NCBI GenBank assembly: GCA_963974675.1
Contig: CAXBDQ010000006.1
Location: forward strand, 39,708-103,707
Reading direction: 5' to 3'
Origin: Porticoccus sp963974675
GTDB lineage: Bacteria; Pseudomonadota; Gammaproteobacteria; Pseudomonadales; Porticoccaceae
DNA length: 64,000 bases
Positions 17,106-26,420 of this stretch are shown here, piece by piece (position 1 is the stretch's first letter; the number at the start of each line of letters is the position of its first letter). The notes beneath the pieces were generated by a model. The model saw only the letters and a program-made list of their open reading frames with translations. It did not search any database and was not told the DNA's origin. The position numbers and the translations under genes were made by a program.

Positions 17106-18476
17106 CTACTCTAGGGCCTGCAGAGCATCCGTTAGCTTACGCACAGGGACAATCTCCATACCCTCGATAGGATGACGCGGCATATTTCCCGTAGGTACAA
17201 TAGCTCGTTTAAACCCATGCTTAGCCGCTTCTCGAAGGCGCTCCTGACCATTTTGTACCGGACGAATTTCGCCAGACAAACCCACCTCTCCGAACACCAT
17301 CAAATCTCTGGGTAGTGGTCGATCGCGGAAACTGGAAATCACCGCCAGAATCAGCGCCAAATCGGCGCTGGTCTCTAAAACTTTAACCCCTCCCACCACA
17401 TTCACAAATACATCCTGGTCACCCACCATAATCCCGCCGTGTCGATGCAATACAGCGAGCAACATGGCTAAACGGTTATGATCTAGGCCCACGGTAACAC
17501 GACGGGGATTGCTCAAATGACTATCATCCACCAACGCCTGCAGCTCAACTAAGAGGGGCCGAGTCCCTTCCCATACCACCATTACCACACTACCCGAAGC
17601 CACCTCATCTCCACGCTGAAGAAAAATCGCCGACGGATTGGCCACTTCTCGTAGCCCCCTGTCTGTCATGGCAAACACTCCCAGCTCATTGACCGCACCA
17701 AAACGATTTTTATTGCTGCGCAAGGTACGGAAATGGCTATCACTGGAACCTTCCAACATCAACGAACAGTCAATCATGTGTTCCAATACTTTGGGGCCGG
17801 CAAGACTGCCATCTTTTGTGACATGGCCCACCAACAGCAGCACGGTATTAGTCTGCTTGGCATAGCGGATCAACATTGCCGCGCTTTCTCTCACCTGAGA
17901 AACACTACCCGGCGCCGAGGTGACGTCCTCCAGATTCATCACTTGAATAGAATCTACAACCATAATTTTAGGCTGCAATTGCTCAGCGGTAGCACATATT
18001 GTCTCCACAGAGGTCTCGGCCATGATTTGGAGCTGATCTGTAGGTAATTCCAACCTCTTAGCGCGCATAGCCACCTGCTGAGGTGATTCTTCACCGGTGA
18101 CGTACAGCGTTTTTTGATTTTTAGCCAGCTCACATAAGATTTGTAGCAACAGGGTGCTCTTTCCCGCTCCAGGCTCCCCGCCCACTAAAACACAGGAACC
18201 GGGCACTAGACCTCCGCCCAACACCAGATCTAGCTCTTTAACACCTGTCGTTATTCTGGGGATTTCATCAAGAGCAATTTCAGAGAGTTTGCTAACAGCG
18301 CCGTCTGCAGCGCCGGCAAAGCCGGAACTTCTTCGGGAAGCAGGCGACACTGTAGAGCCTAGACGTACTTCAGTGAGCGTATTCCAGGCGTTACACTCAT
18401 TACACTGCCCCTGCCACTTGGTGTAGTCGGCACCGCAATCATTACAGACATAAGCAGATGATTTTTTTTTAGCCAC
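17106..18476 (-). CDS. radA: DNA repair protein RadA
   Basis: 456 residues, normal length. N-terminal zinc finger C-x2-C-x(n)-C-x2-C (CNDCG...CNECNAW), RecA-type ATPase with Walker A GGEPGAGKST, the RadA motif KNRFG, and a C-terminal Lon-protease-like domain (DLALILAVISSFRDRPLP). It is a branch-migration helicase for recombination intermediates. GTG start. Monocistronic, downstream of a TonB receptor gene on the same strand by 109 bp. Confidence 0.97.
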   Translation of the reverse strand: MAKKKSSAYVCNDCGADYTKWQGQCNECNAWNTLTEVRLGSTVSPASRRSSGFAGAADGAVSKLSEIALDEIPRITTGVKELDLVLGGGLVPGSCVLVGGEPGAGKSTLLLQILCELAKNQKTLYVTGEESPQQVAMRAKRLELPTDQLQIMAETSVETICATAEQLQPKIMVVDSIQVMNLEDVTSAPGSVSQVRESAAMLIRYAKQTNTVLLLVGHVTKDGSLAGPKVLEHMIDCSLMLEGSSDSHFRTLRSNKNRFGAVNELGVFAMTDRGLREVANPSAIFLQRGDEVASGSVVMVVWEGTRPLLVELQALVDDSHLSNPRRVTVGLDHNRLAMLLAVLHRHGGIMVGDQDVFVNVVGGVKVLETSADLALILAVISSFRDRPLPRDLMVFGEVGLSGEIRPVQNGQERLREAAKHGFKRAIVPTGNMPRHPIEGMEIVPVRKLTDALQALE

Positions 18477-18585
18477 GATTGATCCCTAAGGAAAGACCGA
18501 AGTCTACCATGACAATTTATTTAAGAAAGTGAGTAATAGAAGGGAAATAATTTCTTAAGTATTCAGCGCAATATTTTAGATATTT

Positions 18586-20679
18586 TCAATGAAATTGAAG
18601 CGTAGCCCGAACAAAAGTTCGTGTTTCAAACACATTAGTCTGGCTGAACTCATGGTAATCACCACCCAGGTTCTGGCCAATTAGCTCTAATTTTAGTCGA
18701 GATCCACTGAATTCAAAACTTTTTGCTATACGCATGTCCACTCGGCCGTAGGATTCTCTATCGCCTCCCCAGAAAACCCAAGCCATTTCGTCTAGGTAAT
18801 AATAGCCAAGGCTGGCTTCCCAGCCACGCCCAACATTATGCGACATCAACACACTAGCCGTATGGCGTGGCGTGGCGTCATTCTCATGAGCACAGCGAAA
18901 AGCAAGCGCCTGACACGCCTGATCCACTTCAGAAAAAGCATAAGACACCCACAGCCTGGATTGATGAGTGAACTCCCAACTAATACCTGTTTCAAAACCC
19001 ATCACCTCTGTGGCGCCACCATTCTTATCGAGAATAGTGCCAGGATTAAAAAGGGAAATGAGTTCTGGATAAAACGGGTCTGCAACAAACTCCAGCTCTC
19101 GTTCAAACTCTTCTCTAAAAAGCTTCACTTCAGTTAAAAGTTTCCGGCTCAACCAATAGCCTACATACTCCACCTCAAAGCTACGCAATCGTTCGGGATC
19201 TAATTTTCCCGTAGATATTTGTATCTGCTCTAAGACTGATCCGTCATTCAGGCGAATAGACACATCATGTAAATGCTCGGCCAGATAAGGTTGCCGCCAA
19301 CTCTCAGCAACGGCCACCTTAAATACATGGCCTTTAGCCATGGTTACATTGAACCCTAGCCGTGAAGAAAACTTACCTTTTACAAAATTATTATCTTCGT
19401 AAGTCAGACCGACGTTCATTAGTACATTCTTAAACAAACGGTATTCTAAATTGCCGTAGGCTCGATAGGTGTCCATAAACTCACGGTCGTTCGTGTTTAT
19501 AACAGAACGACCTTTTACCATATCTTTACGGTACCCCAGCCCCCACAAAGTACGATGTTGTCCATCTAACAAATTCGTTTTCTGGAATTCAAAATTTAAG
19601 CTGTTTGATGTGAAGTCAAACGCACTACCTATAATCTTTTGGTCTTGCTGACCAGGGACAAGGATAGGAACCTGAGCAGGAGGAATTCCCAGAATATCCG
19701 AAAGCAATCCCGCATCAAATTTATCGACTTCTTCACTAGAGCTCAGACCAAGCTGAACATACCACTCATTCCCAGGTAAACCAGACTGTGTCAGCCTGAA
19801 ATTTCCATACTGCTCCGTAGGTTCTTTGTTCGCAATTGGGTCAATAGATATACCCAGCCCTCCCCGCCCCCAAGGCCCTCTGGAATAACCAAGCTGAAAG
19901 TCCAGCGCCGTATGGGAAGCAGATTGATAACGCCCTTTCAGCCGACCCGAACGCGCTGTTGACTCATCATTTACATCATCAAACCCGTCCGTATGAAAGT
20001 AGCTAGCCGATGCAATATAATCAAATTTCTCACCGACGTGAGAGTATTGTGTCGACAGAATGTTTGTATCTTGGCTACCACTTGTCGCGCTCATTTTCCA
20101 ACCGGGATTGGCGTATGGCTCCCTAGTGACAATGTTAATAGCTCCAACAAATGCGTTAGACCCGTAAGCAACACCTGCGGATCCTCGGACTACCTCTATT
20201 CGATCAATATCATCGATAACAATCCCCAACCTATCCCAATCAACAATGCCAAACAACGAGCCCACAGCCACCCGACCATCTATCAGCACCTGCATCCTGC
20301 GAGACAAACCATCTGACTGACCATGGTAAGTCACCGCTGTATGATGATCCCTCCAGCTCAACCCCACCTGAAATCCTGGCACTAAACGAAAAAGATCAGG
20401 AATTTCAATAAAACCGGAGGCTTCAATCATCTGGCGATCAATCACGGTCATTGCCACCGGCGTATCTGTAACAGACTGGGGCAAGCGCGTAGCGGCCATC
20501 ACCATGGGAATATCCCCGATAAGATCTTCTTCGGTAATAACCTCAGAAAAGGCAAACTCAGTGAGTGTCATTAACCCGATGAGCAGAGAAACCCACTTAT
20601 ATTTAAGAGGCTTTAATGTCTTTTTGGTGAGATACCTAATCCATTGCACCACGTACTTTCCATTTTGATAAACGAGCAC
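18586..20679 (-). CDS. TonB-dependent outer-membrane receptor, substrate unknown
   Basis: Up to 697 residues. The plug domain is clear (AATRLPQSVTDTPVAMTVID, LFRLVPGFQVG, IEVVRGSAGVAYGSNAFVGAINIVTR), followed by a long barrel ending F.RATLQFH, with aromatic C-terminal residue pattern. A signal-like stretch (WVSLLIGLMTLTEFAFS) precedes it. The frame's first start is GTG at 20679, with no ribosome site; GTG codons ten and eleven codons in have GGAAAG before them and may be the true start. No riboswitch or Fur-like site is obvious, so substrate is not assigned. Confidence 0.85.
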   Translation of the reverse strand: MLVYQNGKYVVQWIRYLTKKTLKPLKYKWVSLLIGLMTLTEFAFSEVITEEDLIGDIPMVMAATRLPQSVTDTPVAMTVIDRQMIEASGFIEIPDLFRLVPGFQVGLSWRDHHTAVTYHGQSDGLSRRMQVLIDGRVAVGSLFGIVDWDRLGIVIDDIDRIEVVRGSAGVAYGSNAFVGAINIVTREPYANPGWKMSATSGSQDTNILSTQYSHVGEKFDYIASASYFHTDGFDDVNDESTARSGRLKGRYQSASHTALDFQLGYSRGPWGRGGLGISIDPIANKEPTEQYGNFRLTQSGLPGNEWYVQLGLSSSEEVDKFDAGLLSDILGIPPAQVPILVPGQQDQKIIGSAFDFTSNSLNFEFQKTNLLDGQHRTLWGLGYRKDMVKGRSVINTNDREFMDTYRAYGNLEYRLFKNVLMNVGLTYEDNNFVKGKFSSRLGFNVTMAKGHVFKVAVAESWRQPYLAEHLHDVSIRLNDGSVLEQIQISTGKLDPERLRSFEVEYVGYWLSRKLLTEVKLFREEFERELEFVADPFYPELISLFNPGTILDKNGGATEVMGFETGISWEFTHQSRLWVSYAFSEVDQACQALAFRCAHENDATPRHTASVLMSHNVGRGWEASLGYYYLDEMAWVFWGGDRESYGRVDMRIAKSFEFSGSRLKLELIGQNLGGDYHEFSQTNVFETRTFVRATLQFH

Positions 20680-20769
20680 ATTCTATCGGGCAATATCCAC
20701 AATAGAAAACAACATCTCATCCATCACTTGCCATAAACTTACTCAGACATTTCTGATAGAGTAACAGGC

Positions 20770-21885
20770 ATGTCACTGATACCTGAAAAAACGCTGACCA
20801 TCTCGCCCTCTCTGGCCGCAACAATTGGTCTTGAGGAGGCAATCTTACTCCAGGCTCTCAGTGAACTCATGTGTCATGGCTCCCCCGAGCTCAACAAAGG
20901 TTATCAATGGCTAACGGTTCACCAGCAACAACTGCTCAAAATCACACCTTTTTGGGATGTGACAGCCATTCAACGCATTAGCGTTAACTTACGTGACAAG
21001 GGGATTTTATTGATTGCCTCTGCGCCCTTAATGGAAAGCAAAGAACTTCGTTTCGCATTTAATGAACAAGATGCCGCCAAAGAAACATTTTCTGCAAATC
21101 ATTCTCCGGTCATTCAACCTCCCCAAAGACAAGGGGCAAAAATTCTTCCACCGACATGGTTGCCAGAAGAAGACGTTCTACGCCAACTCGAGCAGTACAA
21201 TATTCCTGCCCAGTTTATCCATGACCAGCTACCCGAATTTATTACTTATTGGGCAGAACGCAACGAACCCCAATTTAGCTGGGGCTCTAAGTTTATTAAA
21301 CACGTACTTCGTATCTGGCGAAATCAGCAGACGCAAGCCACAAAACTAGGCCAACAAAAACCCATGTGTGCTGACTGGCACCCCTCCCAAGATGCAATGG
21401 ATATTCTGGTACGACAAGCGGGAATCAATCATAATTTCATCGAAGATGCTATCCCCGAATTCATGCTTTACTGGGTGGAGCGTGGGGAGGCATCCAATAC
21501 GTGGAACAGCCGGTTTATCATGCACGTTAAACGCCAGTGGGCACGATTTACCGCCACGATGGAACATGATTCTGAGCCAAGATTAATACCTCAGGACTGG
21601 AAACCCAGCGAAGAACTTTTTGAAGTTTTAATACTAGCCAATATTTCTCGTGATTTTGCTGAGCGACTCGCGCCAGAATTTGTTCTTTATTGGCGCGACA
21701 GCGGCCAGGCTCATAATTCTTGGAACACCAAGTTTCTACAACAGGTTAAGCGAGAGTGGTCTCGACAACAATCGGCTACCCCTCAGGTAACAAGCAATGG
21801 ACAACAACGACCTCATCGATCAAACAGTACAAGAAATAACAGCCTCATCGACGAACTCAGTGACCGCAGCTGGGCCAGCACCTGA
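20770..21885 (+). CDS. Primosomal protein with three tandem DnaT-type ssDNA-binding domains
   Basis: 371 residues. The first 98 resemble a winged-helix replication domain (IGLEEAILLQALSELM, then W.TVHQQQLL and IQRISVNLRDKGIL). Three copies of a DnaT-like unit follow at about 127-185, 200-258 and 272-331; each has W.P..(D/E), a helix, (L/I)PEF..YW.(E/D)(R/S)G or RN, a W(G/N)(S/T)(K/R)F motif, and V.R.W. E. coli DnaT, which helps load DnaB helicase at PriA sites, has one such domain. The 3' end overlaps the next gene by 89 bp in another frame, tying the two together. Phage or plasmid origin with later domestication is likely. Confidence 0.75.
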   Translation: MSLIPEKTLTISPSLAATIGLEEAILLQALSELMCHGSPELNKGYQWLTVHQQQLLKITPFWDVTAIQRISVNLRDKGILLIASAPLMESKELRFAFNEQDAAKETFSANHSPVIQPPQRQGAKILPPTWLPEEDVLRQLEQYNIPAQFIHDQLPEFITYWAERNEPQFSWGSKFIKHVLRIWRNQQTQATKLGQQKPMCADWHPSQDAMDILVRQAGINHNFIEDAIPEFMLYWVERGEASNTWNSRFIMHVKRQWARFTATMEHDSEPRLIPQDWKPSEELFEVLILANISRDFAERLAPEFVLYWRDSGQAHNSWNTKFLQQVKREWSRQQSATPQVTSNGQQRPHRSNSTRNNSLIDELSDRSWAST

Positions 21886-22468
21886 GCTAACGGCCAAAAA
21901 TACTGCCCACCTCATTGATGCAATTAATCAAGTATTTGCGTTGTTCCGACTCAATTATCACAACCAGTTTTATAGTGCTTATAACGACACAGAACTACTA
22001 AATCAGGCCAAACGGTTATGGTTGGAAGCGTTAGCACACTTTTCTGAAAAGCAGATACTAACGGGCGCGAAGAATGTTATAGAAACCTCAGACTACCTGC
22101 CTACGCTAAACCGAATGATTCAAAACTGTGAAGGACAAAGCAACGAGTTTGGACTGCCATGTCCACACGATGCTTATCTGGAAGCCTGTAATGCTCCATC
22201 ACCAAAAACTCACGCTAAGTGGTCTCACTTGGCTGTATATTACGCGGGAGCAGAAACTGGTTGGTACCGATTAACCCATGAAGCAGAATCCAGTAGCTAT
22301 CCTGCTTATCAACAGCACTACCGTCGAATATGCCGTGATGTGGCCCAAGGTAAAAAGCTAACCTCGCCATCAGAACCCATGTTGGAGGCCAAAGAGAAAC
22401 CCCCACTTAGCAAGCAAGAATCCCTCAAGCAACTGGCACATTTAAAAGAACAGTTAGGGCTTAATTAA
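21797..22468 (+). CDS. Lambda P-like replication protein, probable DnaB helicase loader
   Basis: 223 residues. The middle (LIDAINQVFALFRLNYHNQF..., AKRLWLEALAHFSEKQI..GAKNVIE.SDYLPTLNRMI..CE) follows the pattern of the phage replication protein P family (PF06992), which binds DnaB and loads it at origins. No AAA+ motifs, so it is not a DnaC. It starts within the preceding DnaT-domain gene; no alternative ATG exists in the conserved N-terminal part, so the overlap appears real. No other phage genes are nearby. Confidence 0.7.
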   Translation: MDNNDLIDQTVQEITASSTNSVTAAGPAPELTAKNTAHLIDAINQVFALFRLNYHNQFYSAYNDTELLNQAKRLWLEALAHFSEKQILTGAKNVIETSDYLPTLNRMIQNCEGQSNEFGLPCPHDAYLEACNAPSPKTHAKWSHLAVYYAGAETGWYRLTHEAESSSYPAYQQHYRRICRDVAQGKKLTSPSEPMLEAKEKPPLSKQESLKQLAHLKEQLGLN

Positions 22469-22570
22469 TACCAGAATTTTGCAGAAAAAAACGCAGCTCT
22501 TGGGCCACGCTCTACCAATGCTTGATGTAGACAGCTCCGTTCATTCGGACTATCGTCATCAGTATCATAG

Positions 22571-22819
22571 TTATTTTTTAACCTTTCGGTAAATAATAAG
22601 CAGCACTAAGGCTCCGACTGTCGCAGTGGCTATGCTGCCCAAGTTAAAACTACCAGTAGAACCCATCCCCAAAAAAGAACCGACCCACCCGCCAACGAAA
22701 GCACCGGCAACACCCAACAACGCGGTAACAATAAAACCCCCGCCATCTTTTCCAGGCATAATCATTTTAGCCAAGATACCAGCAATCAGTCCCAACACTA
22801 TCCAAGATAAAATACCCAT
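22571..22819 (-). CDS. GlsB/YeaQ/YmgE family stress-response membrane protein
   Basis: 82 residues with three glycine-rich membrane helices and the family signature WIVLGLIAGILAKMIMPGKDGGGF; GVAGAFVGGWVG follows. Members are small inner-membrane proteins linked to general stress (transglycosylase-associated group); function is undefined. It is 72 bp downstream of mscS, with a terminator between. Confidence 0.93.
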   Translation of the reverse strand: MGILSWIVLGLIAGILAKMIMPGKDGGGFIVTALLGVAGAFVGGWVGSFLGMGSTGSFNLGSIATATVGALVLLIIYRKVKK

Positions 22820-22865
22820 CTCTTCTCTCCCTTATTTGAAATAAGAATAAAAGACAAAAATAAAA

Positions 22866-22887
22866 AACCCCGCATTTAGCGGGGCTT
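22866..22887 (-). terminator. Intrinsic terminator after mscS
   Basis: Stem GCCCCGC/GCGGGG with loop TAAAT followed by T6 on the minus strand, five bases beyond the mscS stop. Confidence 0.85.
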
Positions 22888-22891
22888 AAAT

Positions 22892-23728
22892 TTACGAATC
22901 GTTACTGGCAACCTGATGCATATGTACATCTGACTGAGGGAATGGAATAGAAATGCCTTCCTGATCAAAGCGTTTCTTAACGGCCTCTGTTAGACCAAAG
23001 TAAACGCCCCAGTAATCTGCCTTATTCACCCAGGGGCGAACCACAAAATTGACACTGCTGTCCGCCAACTCAACCACCGCAATAGTCGGAGCTGGATCTT
23101 TAAGGATACGATCATCTGCAGCGACGATATCTTCCAGAACTTTCTTCGCCTTATCAATATCATCGCCATAACCAATACCCATGACCAAATCTACTCGACG
23201 TGTATCATTGGTAGAATAATTGGTGATAGTGCCGCCCATCGCTTGGCCATTAGGAATAATTATTCGTTTATTATCACCGGTGTTCAATTCAGTTGTAAAA
23301 ACCAAAACACTCGTGACTGTTCCAGCAACACCGGCGACCTCAACAAAATCACCGACACGATAAGGCTTAAAGATAAGTATCAGCACACCCGCAGCAAAGT
23401 TGGCGAGAGAACCCTGAAGAGCCAAACCAACAGCAAGACCTGCAGCACCAATGACGGCAACAAGCGATGCCGTATGAATACCTAACTGCCCAAGCGCCGC
23501 AATCACAACAAAAGTAATCAATGCATAATACACAAGCGCTGACACAAAGTGCTGAATGGCCACATCCATTTCTTTTTTCTGCAAGAGCGTGGACACTACT
23601 CCGCGAAGCCATTTAGCGACCGCTTTACCAATCACAAAAATAGCTAGTGCTATCAGCACTTTTAAGCCATAAAAAAGAATGAAATCACCTACATTATCCA
23701 CAATATTCTCCGTTAGTTTTCTCTGCAA
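22892..23728 (-). CDS. mscS: Small-conductance mechanosensitive channel MscS
   Basis: 278 residues. Three membrane segments, the pore helix TM3 with its Ala/Gly packing (GAAGLAVGLALQGSLANFAAGVLI), then the beta domain (PYRVGDFVEVAGVAGTV) and alpha/beta cytoplasmic vestibule. It releases solutes on hypo-osmotic shock. The length fits E. coli MscS. Single gene with its own terminator. Confidence 0.96.
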   Translation of the reverse strand: MQRKLTENIVDNVGDFILFYGLKVLIALAIFVIGKAVAKWLRGVVSTLLQKKEMDVAIQHFVSALVYYALITFVVIAALGQLGIHTASLVAVIGAAGLAVGLALQGSLANFAAGVLILIFKPYRVGDFVEVAGVAGTVTSVLVFTTELNTGDNKRIIIPNGQAMGGTITNYSTNDTRRVDLVMGIGYGDDIDKAKKVLEDIVAADDRILKDPAPTIAVVELADSSVNFVVRPWVNKADYWGVYFGLTEAVKKRFDQEGISIPFPQSDVHMHQVASNDS

Positions 23729-23843
23729 AGGTCAGCTCACTGATTCCGCCATCACTCACTGGCTGAACGAGATCTTTCCCACTAATTCACAACCACTTGA
23801 AAGGATATATCGGTATAGCTAAATTATCCCAATCAAAAATCCG

Positions 23844-24006
23844 CTACTTCAATGAAATCCAAAGCGCATGGATAATGCCAGGCACCAAGAAAAACAGACA
23901 TAACACGATATTAATCACCAAGTCCTTTCCCGCACCAACTTTAAGAAAAACAGCCAGCGGGGGGAAGTCACAAGGATGCGATGATTGGAAAAATTTTATT
24001 GTTCAC
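23844..24006 (-). pseudogene. Frameshifted YqaE/Pmp3 family small membrane protein
   Basis: On the minus strand a GTG (24006) with a GAGG ribosome site starts MNNKIFPIIAS and runs into TGA at codon 13. One base out of frame, the rest of a Pmp3/YqaE protein is perfectly recognisable: FPPLAVFLKVGAGKD, then VINIVLC, then VPGIIHALWISLK and a stop at 23844. The span is 163 nt, exactly 54 codons plus one base, so a single inserted base (near codons 10-12) explains it, and the repaired length of about 53 residues is the family norm. Family members are stress-linked proteolipids with two membrane helices. A sequencing error would have the same look. Confidence 0.8.
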
Positions 24007-24119
24007 TCAGAAAGCCTCATTCGAGTTTTATTCTTTATACGCCGAGTGTAACCATCTCATAATAGTGAAAACACGCATTACCGTAAACAATTTACCATCT
24101 GAGCACCGAGATTTTCACA

Positions 24120-26375
24120 TTACTCAGCTAGGGCGATTTCTACCCTATCCACTTTCTGAAACCCCCGTGGCAACTTGTTGCCACGACGACCTCGCTCTCC
24201 ACGATAGTGCTCCAAATCTGACAGTTTGAGGTTTAAATGGCGCTTCCCAGAATAAACTAAGAGTTGCTGCCTCGGCGTAATAACCGCCACAGCAACTACA
24301 AACTCTTCCCGAGACTGCAATCGAGAAGACGGTATATTGATCAACTTATTACCCTTCCCTCGAGCGAGCTGAGGTAAATCCAACAGAGGGAAAGCGAGCA
24401 TACGCCCCTCATTACTGACCGCCACAACCAAGCTCTGCTCAATATCAGAAATCGGTGTCGGTGACAGTACCCTGCCCCCTTTCGGAATAGAAATTGCTGC
24501 CTTTCCCGCGCGATTTTTTGTCTGGAGATCGTCCAGTTTTGCCACAAATCCGTATCCAGCATCCGTAGCCATGAGTAAATGCTGGCTATCCTCACCCATA
24601 ATGACAGCATTAAAGGTTGCACCTGATGGCGCATTCAAGCGCCCTGTGACCGGATCACCTTGACCCCGAGCAGACGGCAGAGAATGAGCCGCAATAGAAT
24701 AGGTGCGCCCGGTAGAATCCAGCAATATCACATTTTGATTACTTCTCCCTTTTGCCGCACAAAGGAACTGATCACCCGATTTATAACTGAGAGACAGGGG
24801 GTCAATATCATGGCCTTTTGCTGACCGAATCCAGCCTTTCTCGGATAAAACAACGGTCACCGACTCAGAGGTAAGAAGATCAGTTTCACTAAATGCCTTC
24901 ACCTCACCTCTCACTATCAGTGGAGACTTTCGTTCATCACCAAACTCTTCTGCTACAGCTAACAACTCTTTTCGTACCAATGTTTTTAACCGTTGCTTAG
25001 AACCAAGAATTTTCTCCAGCTCATCTTTTTCCTTTGCCAGCACATCCTGCTCAGTCCGAATTTTTACCTCTTCCAGGCGAGCCAATTGCCGCAATTTGGT
25101 ATCCAGAACATAGTCAGCCTGTATATCACTGAGGCCGAATCGCTCGATCAATGCAGGCTTGGGCTCATCTTCGGTACGAATAATATGAATCACTTCATCA
25201 ATATTCAGAAAGGCAATCAATAAACCCTCTAATAGATGAAGTCTCTTTTCCACTTTATCCAGTCGGTAGCTAAGTCGACGATGAACCGTGTCTAACCTAA
25301 AACTCAACCATTCAGACAGGATTTTATTCAGTGGTTTAACTTCAGGCCGACCATCAATGCCAATCATATTCATGTTGACGCGATAGCTTTTTTCAAGATC
25401 GGTGGAAACAAACAAATGCCCCATCAAACTTTCCATATCCACCCGATTTGATCGTGGAATAATGACTAGTCGTGTTGGGTTTTCATGATCTGACTCATCA
25501 CGTAAATCCGCCACCATGGGCAATTTTTTAGCATTCATCTGGGCGGCTATCTGCTCCAAAACTTTTGAACCAGAGGCTTGATGGGGTAGTGCTGTCACCA
25601 CAATATCGCCATTTTCCTTATGCCACACCGCCCGCATCTTTAAACTGCCACGACCGGTTTCATAGATTTTTAGAATATCCTCGCGGGGCGTAATAATCTC
25701 CGCCTCGGTCGGATAATCCGGCCCCTGAATATGCTGACAAAGATCGCTCAGGGTCGCCTTTGGCTCTTCTAGTAAATGGATACAGGCACTGATAACTTCT
25801 CTTAAATTATGTGGTGGAATATCCGTCGCCATACCTACGGCAATACCCGTGGTGCCGTTCAGCAGAACATGGGGTGCTCGAGCGGGCAAAATTTCTGGCT
25901 CATCCATAGTGCCATCAAAGTTAGGCTTCCAATTCGCCGTTCCCTGCCCCAACTCAGACAACAAAATATCCGCAAATCTGGCCAGTTTTGATTCGGTATA
26001 ACGCATGGCAGCAAAAGATTTGGGGTCATCCGGAGCACCCCAGTTTCCCTGACCATCCACCAGTGGATAACGGTAAGAAAATGGCTGAGCCATTAACACC
26101 ATTGACTCATAAGCCGCACTGTCGCCATGGGGGTGAAATTTGCCGATGACATCACCCACGGTACGGGCAGACTTTTTATACTTTGCCGTGGATTTTAGAC
26201 CCAGCTCACTCATGGCATAAATAATGCGCCGCTGAACAGGCTTAAGGCCATCGCCAATATTCGGTAGTGCCCGGTCGAGAATCACATACATGGAATAGTC
26301 CAGATAGGCCTTTTCGGTATAACCCCGAAGTGGCATCTGTTCTATGGCATCACTAATCATTGTTGTTTCTGTCAT
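24120..26375 (-). CDS. parC: DNA topoisomerase IV subunit A
   Basis: 751 residues. Breakage-reunion domain with GKFHPHGDSAAYE and catalytic Tyr126 in AAMRYTE, followed by the beta-pinwheel C-terminal domain (repeats such as VVAVSNEGRMLAFPL and the final KRHLNLKLSDLEHY.G). The quinolone-resistance positions equal to E. coli Ser80 and Glu84 are the sensitive residues (Ser86, Glu90). It decatenates daughter chromosomes with ParE. It lies last in a run parE - DUF748 - parC with 45-60 bp gaps. Confidence 0.98.
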   Translation of the reverse strand: MTETTMISDAIEQMPLRGYTEKAYLDYSMYVILDRALPNIGDGLKPVQRRIIYAMSELGLKSTAKYKKSARTVGDVIGKFHPHGDSAAYESMVLMAQPFSYRYPLVDGQGNWGAPDDPKSFAAMRYTESKLARFADILLSELGQGTANWKPNFDGTMDEPEILPARAPHVLLNGTTGIAVGMATDIPPHNLREVISACIHLLEEPKATLSDLCQHIQGPDYPTEAEIITPREDILKIYETGRGSLKMRAVWHKENGDIVVTALPHQASGSKVLEQIAAQMNAKKLPMVADLRDESDHENPTRLVIIPRSNRVDMESLMGHLFVSTDLEKSYRVNMNMIGIDGRPEVKPLNKILSEWLSFRLDTVHRRLSYRLDKVEKRLHLLEGLLIAFLNIDEVIHIIRTEDEPKPALIERFGLSDIQADYVLDTKLRQLARLEEVKIRTEQDVLAKEKDELEKILGSKQRLKTLVRKELLAVAEEFGDERKSPLIVRGEVKAFSETDLLTSESVTVVLSEKGWIRSAKGHDIDPLSLSYKSGDQFLCAAKGRSNQNVILLDSTGRTYSIAAHSLPSARGQGDPVTGRLNAPSGATFNAVIMGEDSQHLLMATDAGYGFVAKLDDLQTKNRAGKAAISIPKGGRVLSPTPISDIEQSLVVAVSNEGRMLAFPLLDLPQLARGKGNKLINIPSSRLQSREEFVVAVAVITPRQQLLVYSGKRHLNLKLSDLEHYRGERGRRGNKLPRGFQKVDRVEIALAE

Positions 26376-26420
26376 ATTAAAATCGTCAGTCCTTGTTTTT
26401 AATTCGTTGAGGACGGTTAC

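Noticed and set aside
20770..22468. Prophage remnant around the DnaT/lambda-P pair
   Set aside because: No integrase, repressor, structural genes or att-like repeats; neighbours are ordinary chromosomal genes.
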